NCBI GenBank assembly: GCA_964464685.1
Contig: CAYXGV010000013.1
Location: 1-22,499 of the forward strand
DNA: 22,499 nt
From: JABIBU01 sp964464685
GTDB taxonomy: Bacteria; Patescibacteriota; Patescibacteriia; Magasanikbacterales; UBA922
Direction of reading: 5' to 3'
A program made the translations under genes and the position numbers. Under the pieces are notes generated by a model. The model was not told the origin of the DNA. It did no database searches and worked only from the letters and a program-made list of their open reading frames with translations. Position 1 is the stretch's first letter, and every line of letters begins with the position of its first letter. Positions 11,174 to 17,990 of the stretch are shown in pieces.

Positions 11174-13832
11174 AATTATTGGTGATGTTAATCTCGTCTT
11201 CTGTTAATGAATATAATTTATATATAAAGTTATCTAATTTTTGATCAAGCTTGGTATATTCATCTTTAGTTTTTGTTTCTAATAATTTATCCACCAAAGC
11301 AATAATTTCCGATTGTTGTTTTTTTGTTGGCACAGCAATGGGTATACTGTAAAGATAACCAATAAGATAATGCAGGTAACCACCTGCAATATGGGTACCT
11401 TTATATATGTTGCCGTAGTAGTAATGTAATAATTTTGAATTTAATAATGCAAGAAAAAATTTAATATCATAATCATTTTTTAAACTATCATTTAGATAGG
11501 CAACAAAAAATGTATCCTTACAGTAGTATCCCTTATTGTCATAAGTAGCGCGCAAACGTAATGAGTTTTGGCAGATGATCAATTTTTCTTGTTCAAACAA
11601 ACTTTTCGGTGGGAGTTGATTTTTATGTTTGCGAGCCAATTCTTCGTTGTAATCAATCCACCAACCGCCCCATTTTAAATTATATCTGTTTATGTCATCA
11701 TTACCAGCGAATGATTTTCCACCGATTAATTTTTTTGCAAATTCTGATTGCGGTTTTTCAGGAAATAAAAATTTTTCTCGCAGACCAGAAGCATGAAATG
11801 AAATAGTCCACTTTATAGTAAGATAATTATCAAGGGTCTTGTATTTTTCATTGAGTAATTTCATAAGCAGAGCATTTTGTCCTTTATCGCTCGGTAGAAT
11901 AAAAAATACAAAATCATCCCTTTTATATATATCTTGTTTAATTTCATTCGTAATAAAATTTTTACTTTCTAATTCTTTTGTATTGTTTATCTTTTCTGCC
12001 GTTTTGATCGTGTTATTTTGTGGTTTTTTATTTTCAGCAATCAAAATTACAGGATAGACCGATACATTTTCAAACACCCCACACTCAGATACATCAATAA
12101 TTTCTTTTATGGAGTATTTAAATAATAATTCCTCGCGCATTTTTTTTGCGTAATTTGCTATCAAAAATTTATTTGGGAATATGTAGCCAAATTTGCCACT
12201 ATTTTTTAGTAGGCGCAATCCTTTGTCAATGAAGCAAACAAAAAGATCAAAAGCACCGGACGCTATGTTGGGGCATGTTTCAGTGCATAATTTTTTAGTT
12301 TTTTTATCCATTTTTTTTGCTTCTAAATATGGTGGGTTACCTACTACAAAATCAAATCCATCCTTAAATTTTCCGGATTTATTTTTTATATCTTTTATAA
12401 CTTGCTCATCGGAACTTAATAACGAAGGTGTTTCTACTGTATTTGTTTGAAATATTTTAATTTTAGGAACTTGATATTTTGGGTTATTTTGTTTGGCTTC
12501 AATAATTAAGTCCAGTAATTGTAATAAAATATTGGTTTCGGCCAAGTAACAAGCAAATGGGTTAACATCCAAACCGTAGATATTATCAATCACTTTATCT
12601 ATAACTGTTTCTTTGTTTGGTTCTTTTTTTAGTTTGTTAATAAGACGATTTGTCGCTCGCGTCGTAAAACCACCGGAACCGCACGATATATCAATAATCT
12701 TTTTGTTCTCAATATTGTTTATATATCCAGTCTGGTCCAAAATATAATCAATTATTGGTTCCGGAGTATAAAATTGTCCCAACCTTTTTCTTTCTTCTTT
12801 TGTAATAAATTGCTCGTACATTTTACCAAGTATATCTCGATCGATTTGTGAGAAATCGTATTTATTAAAAATATTTGTAATTTCCAATAATAAAATATCA
12901 CTGGGGTCATACCAATCAAAAATATTATTTATAAAGGTGTGTGAGTATATTTTTTGTGCATCTTTTTTAAGTGCGGTTAATAACTGTTTGTTTTCTATGG
13001 TATCAAATTTTATTAATTGTTTGTCTTTGCAAACCCAAAGCAGAAGTAACTCATTTAAAAAAGTATAAGTGGTTTCAAGACAAAATTTATCATGATCCGG
13101 TTTTTCTTCGGTCTTTTTCCAAGTTTCAAATTCATTGTTTGATTTAAATTTATTTTTTATTTCTTCTTGCGTTTTGATAATAATTTGCTTCAGATCCTCA
13201 TTAAAGGTGAATAAATTTAATGGTTCGTTTAAAATTCGTCTTGTTTCGTAATTTCGCATTACAGAAATTACCTTACCCTGCACAATTACCTGTTTAACAA
13301 AAAAAGAGGGGATAGTTGGGTTTGCTGGTTGGAGTTTAAAACCGCCTGTGACTCTATAAATTTTTTTTAGGGTTGCTTCATTACCGTTTATTAGAGCCAC
13401 AACAGTTTCACCATTGTCTGCAGTATTTTGTTTTCTAATAATTACATTGTCGCCATCAAAAATACCTTCCTGTATCATACTATTACCTTTCACTCGCAAG
13501 GCAAAATGGTTGCCAGTTTTGGAGAGTAAGTGCTTAGGTACGGTAATGGTCTCATATTCTTCAACGACCTCAACGGGAGATCCCGCGGCAATAAAACCCT
13601 TTAATGGTATTGATACAGTTTCATTATGTTTAGTTATTTCAATTCCGCGTATGTTATTGGTCTTATTAAGAAAACCTTTTTTTACCAATTCCTCAACATG
13701 TTCATGGATAGTGCCTATGGCTTTATCGAAATGAGAACAAATTTCTTCTAAAGATGGTGCAAATTTATGTTTGTCTATATAATTTTTGATAAAATCAAAT
13801 ATTTCTTTTTGTTTTTTAGTTGGAGTGGCCAT
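11166..13832 (-). CDS. LexA-N6-adenine DNA methyltransferase fusion
   Basis: An 888-residue fusion. Residues 1-65 form a LexA-type winged HTH (TKKQKEIFDFIKNYI then PSLEEICSHF). Residues 75-195 form an S24/LexA peptidase domain with cleavage site Ala83-Gly84 in FIAAGSP, Ser118 in KGNSM and Lys156 in EATLKK, so the self-cleavage machinery looks intact. Residues 210-345 are helical. The methyltransferase core follows: GQFYTP (352-357), SAM motif DISCGSGGF (381-389), acidic Asp422 in LDVNPF, and catalytic NPPY (499-502). A TaqI-like target-recognition C-terminus contains WGGWWIDY. It resembles Eco57I/TaqI-type gamma-class N6-adenine enzymes. The inferred role is protecting DNA from the convergent nuclease while repressing its own promoter, with DNA-damage cleavage uncoupling the two activities. 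Residues 200-350 show no clear nuclease motif, so type IIG is less likely. Confidence 0.85.
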   Translation of the reverse strand: MATPTKKQKEIFDFIKNYIDKHKFAPSLEEICSHFDKAIGTIHEHVEELVKKGFLNKTNNIRGIEITKHNETVSIPLKGFIAAGSPVEVVEEYETITVPKHLLSKTGNHFALRVKGNSMIQEGIFDGDNVIIRKQNTADNGETVVALINGNEATLKKIYRVTGGFKLQPANPTIPSFFVKQVIVQGKVISVMRNYETRRILNEPLNLFTFNEDLKQIIIKTQEEIKNKFKSNNEFETWKKTEEKPDHDKFCLETTYTFLNELLLLWVCKDKQLIKFDTIENKQLLTALKKDAQKIYSHTFINNIFDWYDPSDILLLEITNIFNKYDFSQIDRDILGKMYEQFITKEERKRLGQFYTPEPIIDYILDQTGYINNIENKKIIDISCGSGGFTTRATNRLINKLKKEPNKETVIDKVIDNIYGLDVNPFACYLAETNILLQLLDLIIEAKQNNPKYQVPKIKIFQTNTVETPSLLSSDEQVIKDIKNKSGKFKDGFDFVVGNPPYLEAKKMDKKTKKLCTETCPNIASGAFDLFVCFIDKGLRLLKNSGKFGYIFPNKFLIANYAKKMREELLFKYSIKEIIDVSECGVFENVSVYPVILIAENKKPQNNTIKTAEKINNTKELESKNFITNEIKQDIYKRDDFVFFILPSDKGQNALLMKLLNEKYKTLDNYLTIKWTISFHASGLREKFLFPEKPQSEFAKKLIGGKSFAGNDDINRYNLKWGGWWIDYNEELARKHKNQLPPKSLFEQEKLIICQNSLRLRATYDNKGYYCKDTFFVAYLNDSLKNDYDIKFFLALLNSKLLHYYYGNIYKGTHIAGGYLHYLIGYLYSIPIAVPTKKQQSEIIALVDKLLETKTKDEYTKLDQKLDNFIYKLYSLTEDEINITNNFI

Positions 13833-13860
13833 ATTGTGGATAATTTATTAGATATGTATC

Positions 13861-13929
13861 TTGACTTATTTTTGCAAGGTAGTATAATTATACCATACCC
13901 GAAAGTTTCCCGAAAGTATAAAGTTATAC
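13861..13929. promoter_or_regulatory. Divergent promoter and operator region
   Basis: Two palindromes with the same arms, GTATAA-TTATAC (13882-13893) and GTATAA-AG-TTATAC (13916-13929), have centres 35 bp apart. Between them are two direct repeats CCCGAAAGT (13898-13906, 13909-13917) spaced 11 bp, about one helical turn. The first palindrome contains -10 boxes on both strands: TTGACT (13861-13866)-N16-TATAAT (13883-13888) towards the protease, and TATAAT (13892-13887) towards the LexA-methyltransferase. The LexA-like HTH is the natural candidate binder. Confidence 0.6.
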
Positions 13930-13951
13930 ACAGTTAAATAATTTAATATAT

Positions 13952-14842
13952 ATGTCTAAAAAACATAGGAAAAAAGTATACAATGGACAGAAGCCACCAA
14001 GGTGGCCAGAGAATTTTCATAATTTTTCTGAATGCGTAAAGTGGCTCAAGAGATCTGTTTATATGATTGCTAGGGGAAGAACTGCAATAATTAATGAAAA
14101 AGAAGTTGTTCAATGGACAACCCTCGGTACCGGCTTCTTGGTTGCACCGTGTCGGATGGTCACAGCTGCCCATGTTATTAACATGCCGGACTTGTCTGAT
14201 AAAAAGACACAACATAATGATGGTGATAAATATTATTTAATAAGACACGACGATGATGGTGGTTTTCATATAAGCATTTTTGATCCTAAAATTAATGAAA
14301 AGATTTTTGTGTATCCGGAAGTAGATTTGGCTGTAATATACCTTGAAAATGAGTTTTACCAAATTGGTGAAAAAATATTTGCTGATAGGAATGATTTTAT
14401 CCGGGTATCAAAAGATTTTACGTCGATTGGTTATGAGGTCGGCGTTCTCGGTTACCCTCTGTGCCAATTAGCATTTATAGATCAGGATTTTCAAAAACCG
14501 TTAATTGGCAATGTGCTTTTGCGTGTTGATTCAGGGGTAGTCAATTGTCGTTATCAAGCTTCTGAAAATAAAGCCATTTACGAATTTACCATGGCATTTA
14601 ATCCTGGGAATAGTGGTGGACCAATTTTTGATGTGAAAACTGGTAGGGTTGTATCAATTGTTAGTGGCTATGTTTCAATACCGATAAATACCAAGGAACA
14701 AATAATTAATGAGGATGGGCTTAAACAAATGAAGGTATACAAAGAAAAAGCGTTCATTGAAGTATTACACGCTACTTACTCAAGAGGTTTTGCAACGCCG
14801 TCTTTTGTAGAGATTTTTAAGGAACATGGTATATTATCATGA
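13952..14842 (+). CDS. Cytoplasmic trypsin-like serine protease
   Basis: This 296-residue chymotrypsin-fold (S1/V8/DegP-like) protease has a complete apparent triad: His74 in VTAAHVI, Asp125 in DLAVIYL, and Ser221 in PGNSGGPIF. There is no signal peptide, membrane segment or PDZ domain, and the N-terminus is basic (MSKKHRKK), so it should act in the cytoplasm. The 40-residue extension before the protease core (WPENFHNFSECVKWLKRSVYMI) and the C-terminal tail (SRGFATPSFVEIFKEHG) may be interaction regions. Trypsin-like domains are known as effectors or activators in several anti-phage systems; that link is inference from context here. The next gene overlaps its stop codon (ATGA), a sign of translational coupling. 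Confidence 0.82.
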   Translation: MSKKHRKKVYNGQKPPRWPENFHNFSECVKWLKRSVYMIARGRTAIINEKEVVQWTTLGTGFLVAPCRMVTAAHVINMPDLSDKKTQHNDGDKYYLIRHDDDGGFHISIFDPKINEKIFVYPEVDLAVIYLENEFYQIGEKIFADRNDFIRVSKDFTSIGYEVGVLGYPLCQLAFIDQDFQKPLIGNVLLRVDSGVVNCRYQASENKAIYEFTMAFNPGNSGGPIFDVKTGRVVSIVSGYVSIPINTKEQIINEDGLKQMKVYKEKAFIEVLHATYSRGFATPSFVEIFKEHGILS

Positions 14843-15474
14843 GCTATTTTGACAAAATTATGTTAATTCCAATTATTGTGTTTATTGTTACTGTGCTTGG
14901 CGCAATAATTAGCATTTTAAAGCAGAATAAATTATGGAAATGGTTAAGTTTTATTTTAATAATTTCGGCCACCATTTTTGGTTTAACGGAATCTTATTTT
15001 GGTAACGAGGAAATGAACAAAACAAAATTATTATTAAATCAATCGGAGATGAGTTTAGAAGATATAAAAAGTAATTTATTCTTCATACAAAAATATAGTC
15101 ATGTGGCTTATTACGGACCATATGGTGGAGAAAATTTATTTGGACAAGGACTTGGTACTGACAATAAATTATACAATATGCTGGAACGGACATATTATTT
15201 TAGAGATGGAAAATTTTATTATTTTTGTGGTGAAAAATTTGAAAAAATTTATAAACAAATAACCGTTGAATATCCAGATTTTCCGTTTTCTTATTGTGCA
15301 TTGGCTGATTGCAAAAAACAACGTGGCGAATCAGATTGGGTTGATTACGCAGATAAAGGATTGGAAATTTTTAAGTGGACGACGAAGATTGGTGGACATA
15401 AAAATGAACACGATGAATGTATGAAAAATCTGTTAGATTTTAAAAATGAAGTTGCTGTCATTGATAAAATGTGA
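14839..15474 (+). CDS. Two-TM membrane protein with helical cytoplasmic domain, unknown
   Basis: I do not recognise this 211-residue family. Two N-terminal membrane helices (about 7-27 and 34-51) are joined by a short basic loop, then a soluble region. That region has an amphipathic segment (55-85), a Tyr/Gly-rich patch (YYGPYGGENLFGQGLG, 91-106), and a TPR-like helical pair. The most motif-like parts are YPDFPFSYCALADCKKQRG (145-163) and TTKIGGHKNEHDEC (181-194), the latter with closely spaced His, His, Asp and Cys that might bind metal. The ATGA overlap with the protease gene implies that the two products work together. The TM hairpin could be a membrane effector or an anchor for the protease; nothing in the sequence decides between these. 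Confidence 0.72.
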   Translation: MSYFDKIMLIPIIVFIVTVLGAIISILKQNKLWKWLSFILIISATIFGLTESYFGNEEMNKTKLLLNQSEMSLEDIKSNLFFIQKYSHVAYYGPYGGENLFGQGLGTDNKLYNMLERTYYFRDGKFYYFCGEKFEKIYKQITVEYPDFPFSYCALADCKKQRGESDWVDYADKGLEIFKWTTKIGGHKNEHDECMKNLLDFKNEVAVIDKM

Positions 15475-15542
15475 TAACATTTTATAATGAACGAAATCGT
15501 GAAAAATTTGAAATCGCCAAAACCCAAAAATGTGAGACGATA

Positions 15543-15590
15543 ACGGGCAAAAAATTTTTTCCCCCCTTAACCCCTTCCTTTTTTGCCCGT
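15543..15590. repeat. Hairpin with C-run and T-run in the loop
   Basis: ACGGGCAAAAAA (15543-15554) and TTTTTTGCCCGT (15579-15590) are perfect 12-bp arms around a pyrimidine-rich loop containing a T-run, CCCCCC, CCCC and CCTTCC. It may terminate transcription after the protease operon. The rest of 15475-15990 (516 bp) contains GC-rich spacer with another C-run near 15661, the flanking repeat, and two terminators. I see no credible protein gene there. Confidence 0.6.
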
Positions 15591-15732
15591 CTCGCTCTAA
15601 TTTTGGCCGAGTGGATCGGCGAGATAAAACTGCCACATTGGCCGTTCGTTCGCCGTTTTGCCCCCCCTCGCCGTTTTATTAATTGTCCCGAAAAAACGTC
15701 TGAACTTTTTCATAGACACAACTCTAAGTGTT

Positions 15733-15803
15733 GGGTTCTAAGTCCAAGGCCCACCCGCCTCGGGCGGGGATTCCCGTTACCCACTCTAAATTCCAGAAAC
15801 TCC
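15733..15803. repeat. Right copy of the island-flanking direct repeat
   Basis: Same orientation as 10053-10163, with 26/29 and 39/42 identities in the two blocks by eye. The two copies lie about 5.7 kb apart and enclose exactly the regulator, nuclease, LexA-methyltransferase, protease and membrane-protein genes. Confidence 0.75.
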
Positions 15804-15849
15804 GTTTTGTGTCTGCCTCGCCCTCCCGTGCGCGCATAATTGGAATATT

Positions 15850-15893
15850 AATTAATGACCTCGGGGCTCTGCCATGGGGTCATTAATTTTGTT
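15850..15893 (+). terminator. Hairpin terminator-like structure
   Basis: AATTAATGACC (15850-15860) and GGTCATTAATT (15878-15888) form an 11-bp perfect stem with a 17-nt loop, followed by a T-rich stretch. Confidence 0.55.
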
Positions 15894-15951
15894 TAGTGTT
15901 CTGTAAATTAAATCAAATATTTTTTAAATATTGGGATACAAAATTTTAAAC

Positions 15952-15982
15952 AAAAAAGACAGGTCGCGTTCCTGTCTTTTTT
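15952..15982 (-). terminator. Terminator of the DUF2188 gene
   Basis: AAAAAAGACAGG (15952-15963) and CCTGTCTTTTTT (15971-15982) form a 12-bp perfect stem with a 7-nt loop. U-tracts result on either strand, so it can act bidirectionally. It begins 8 nt beyond the DUF2188 stop. Confidence 0.85.
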
Positions 15983-15990
15983 GTGATATA

Positions 15991-16215
15991 CTATCCTGAC
16001 GGTGGACAATAATCTGGTTTTCCATAGGTATTTCTTTCGCGGATTTTTCCATCTCTACCATGGATCATTACATCTCCGCCTTGGTTAGTGGCAATCTCTT
16101 TTGCAGCAGAGAAAGCCTTAAATTGAGTTTCGAAGTGAAGTGTATCACGTGTGTTACCTTCACCTCTAATCGCCCAACTACCGTCTGCCCTATGAACAAT
16201 ATGTTGATTGGCCAT
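15991..16215 (-). CDS. DUF2188 family protein
   Basis: This 74-residue protein matches DUF2188, a small soluble family of unknown function. It begins with a strand HIVHRADGSWAIRGEGN, continues with a central helix QFKAFSAAKEIATNQGG, and ends with a hallmark strand DVMIHGRDGKIRERNTYG. The length is typical for the family. A -10-like TATTAC (16227-16222) ends 6 nt before the ATG, so this gene may also be leaderless. It is transcribed towards the terminator at 15952-15982 and stands alone between the defence island and the toxin-antitoxin operon. Confidence 0.88.
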   Translation of the reverse strand: MANQHIVHRADGSWAIRGEGNTRDTLHFETQFKAFSAAKEIATNQGGDVMIHGRDGKIRERNTYGKPDYCPPSG

Positions 16216-16330
16216 ATTTTAGTAATATTAGCCTTCACCCTAAACTCCGGTCGGTTAATTAACTAATTTCTAGGGAATTAAGGAAAAACATGTCTATCCA
16301 ATAGTGTATTGTAATAGAATATCATCTTTT

Positions 16331-16404
16331 TGTCAAGAAAAATCATTAACCTACTATGTTAATAACTTTCTTGACACATGTGTCAATATAGTTTACTATA
16401 TAAT
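16331..16404 (+). promoter_or_regulatory. Toxin-antitoxin promoter with palindromic operators
   Basis: TTGACACATGTGTCAA (16371-16386) is a perfect 16-bp palindrome overlapping the -35 TTGACA (16371-16376). The -10 is TACTAT (16394-16399, 17-bp spacer) or TATAAT (16399-16404). A further arm TGTCAAGAAA (16331-16340) is the exact complement of TTTCTTGACA (16367-16376), so three TTGACA-type half-sites are present. The inner ATTAAC/GTTAAT pair extends the dyad. This suits autorepression by the HTH antitoxin. Confidence 0.65.
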
Positions 16405-16418
16405 CAACGGTATAGAGT

Positions 16419-16736
16419 ATGGAAATTTATTTTAAAGATGGAAAATTAAAAAAGCTTTGTGAAAACCGCCAAAAATTAATAAAAAAATACGGTAACGAAC
16501 AAGCAAATAAAATAATTCAAAGAATATTAGAATTACAAGCTTTTGAAAATTTATATGATGCTTCAAAATTGCCACAACTTAGACTTCATCCGTTAGAAGG
16601 TAATTTTGATGGATGTTTTGGTATTAATGTTATACAACCCTTTCGCATGATAATTGCACCTGAAAACGGATCTTTATCAGATTATAGAACGATCAATAAA
16701 ATAACGATTATTAATGCTAGAATCAATTATCATTAA
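16419..16736 (+). CDS. HigB/RelE-type toxin
   Basis: This 105-residue member of the RelE/ParE toxin superfamily resembles the HigB-like killer proteins. MEIYFKDGKLKKLCENRQKL leads into a long helix KYGNEQANKIIQRILELQA. Then come the core strands LRLHPLEGNFDGCFGINVIQPFRMII and the terminal KITIINARINYH. Such toxins are mRNA interferases acting at the ribosome. The order toxin then antitoxin is typical of higBA rather than relBE, and the antitoxin gene starts 3 nt after this stop, so translation is probably coupled. The promoter carries a palindrome for autoregulation. Catalytic residues of this branch are poorly conserved, so activity cannot be judged by eye. Confidence 0.85.
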   Translation: MEIYFKDGKLKKLCENRQKLIKKYGNEQANKIIQRILELQAFENLYDASKLPQLRLHPLEGNFDGCFGINVIQPFRMIIAPENGSLSDYRTINKITIINARINYH

Positions 16737-16739
16737 TTT

Positions 16740-17834
16740 ATGCTTGATCAGAATTATTACAATCCAAGTACAGCTATACATCCTGGTGTAACTTTACAAG
16801 AAATATTGGATTCTTTAGTTATGTCTCAGATTGAACTTGCTAATAGAACCGATTTAACACCAAAAACAATAAACGAAATTATACAGGGTAAGAATCCTAT
16901 TACACCAGAAACAGCAATAAAATTAGCTAACGTTTTTGGCATATCACCAAATTTTTGGAATAATTTACAAAGAAATTACGAAGTACAAGTAATAAGATTG
17001 CAAGAGGAGCAAACATTAATTAATGAATCATTACATTTAAAAAGATTTATTTGTTACAAAGAATTGGAGAAATGGAATTTTTTTCCTAAGTCCAGCAACA
17101 CAAAAGATAGAGTTAGAAATTTACTAAATTTTTTTGGTGTAAGTTCCTTAAGTTTAGTGTCCAGTGTTCAGCAGGTTGCATTTAGATCTACCAAACAGAA
17201 AAATTTATCGAAGGAATCTTTGGCGGCATGGTTAAGATGTGGTGAACTGAGAGCGACACAAATAGAAACAGCTACTTTTGATGAACATAAGTTAACGAAT
17301 AGCTTAGAAGGATTAAGAGAATTGACTAATGAAAAGGCAGAAAGTTTTGCAGATAAAATAGTTGAAAAATGCGCTTCTTGTGGTGTAGCTGTAGTATTTG
17401 TACCATATTTTAAAAATACATACGTTTGTGGTGCTACGAGATGGTTAAATTCTGAAAAAGCTATGGTTCAATTGAGTTTGAAAGGCGGTCGTAGTGATAT
17501 TTTTTGGTTTACTTTTTTTCACGAATTGGGACATTTGTTGAAACACGGTAAAAAGGATCAATTTATTGAATTTGAAAAAAATAAAAGTACAGATTTTGAA
17601 AACAAAGAATTAGAAGCTGACAAGTTTGCTTCTGATATTTTAATACCACCTGAAAAATATAAACCATTTAAAATGGCACGGTTGTTTGATGATTTGACTA
17701 TCAAAAATTTTGCTAAAAAAATGAATGTACATGTAGGTATAGTGGCAGGGCGTTTGGCTCATGACTATAATTCACCTAAAGCGTATAAAAAATTTGAACA
17801 TCTAAGAGAAAAGATCAAATTTGTTGAAAAATAA
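16740..17834 (+). CDS. HigA-type antitoxin fused to ImmA/IrrE metallopeptidase domain
   Basis: A 364-residue fusion. The N-terminus (about 10-80) is a HigA-like XRE HTH: HPGVTLQEILDSLVMSQIELA, the recognition helix PKTINEIIQGKNPITPETA, and FGISPNFWNNLQ. The C-terminal half is an ImmA/IrrE zinc-peptidase domain with HELGH (261-265) and a downstream ELEADKFASDIL helix (290-301) supplying the third ligand (probably Glu292). Classic HigA antitoxins are near 100 residues, so this is an extended form. ImmA-type peptidases cleave XRE repressors to switch genes on, so the protein could cleave itself or another repressor. A cysteine pair (C211, C214) lies just before the peptidase core. It forms an operon with the HigB-like gene. 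Confidence 0.87.
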   Translation: MLDQNYYNPSTAIHPGVTLQEILDSLVMSQIELANRTDLTPKTINEIIQGKNPITPETAIKLANVFGISPNFWNNLQRNYEVQVIRLQEEQTLINESLHLKRFICYKELEKWNFFPKSSNTKDRVRNLLNFFGVSSLSLVSSVQQVAFRSTKQKNLSKESLAAWLRCGELRATQIETATFDEHKLTNSLEGLRELTNEKAESFADKIVEKCASCGVAVVFVPYFKNTYVCGATRWLNSEKAMVQLSLKGGRSDIFWFTFFHELGHLLKHGKKDQFIEFEKNKSTDFENKELEADKFASDILIPPEKYKPFKMARLFDDLTIKNFAKKMNVHVGIVAGRLAHDYNSPKAYKKFEHLREKIKFVEK

Positions 17835-17990
17835 TTAATTCGGCAATACACCAGCGTACTGGCACGAAAAAACACTAATCCTTAAAAAATCCGTCTCCGC
17901 CCGTGCTACTGGCGGGTAAAAAGCTACACAATTTTTTAAAATTACAATCACATGCTGGCTGAAAATTTTAATTATATTTTTCGTAATAAA

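Noticed and set aside
11166..13832. Type IIG single-chain restriction-modification enzyme
   Set aside because: Residues 200-350 show no readable PD-(D/E)xK motif, and a separate nuclease-like gene lies next door. A hidden nuclease cannot be fully excluded without structure prediction.
9946..15803. tRNA-Gly as integration site of an integrase-borne island
   Set aside because: No integrase is present and I found no duplicate of the tRNA 3' end near 15.5-16.0 kb. The bounding repeats are unrelated to the tRNA sequence.
10053..15803. Integron attC sites at the flanking repeats
   Set aside because: A GTTGGGT core-like heptamer is visible at 15731-15737 with its flanking bases, but no matching ACCCAAC partner was found at a suitable distance, and the left copy lacks the core.
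15471..15839. 122-codon open frame after the membrane-protein gene
   Set aside because: It covers the C-run hairpin and the flanking direct repeat, is Pro/Arg/Phe-rich, and resembles the frame through the other repeat copy. Shared translation comes from repeated DNA, not a gene.
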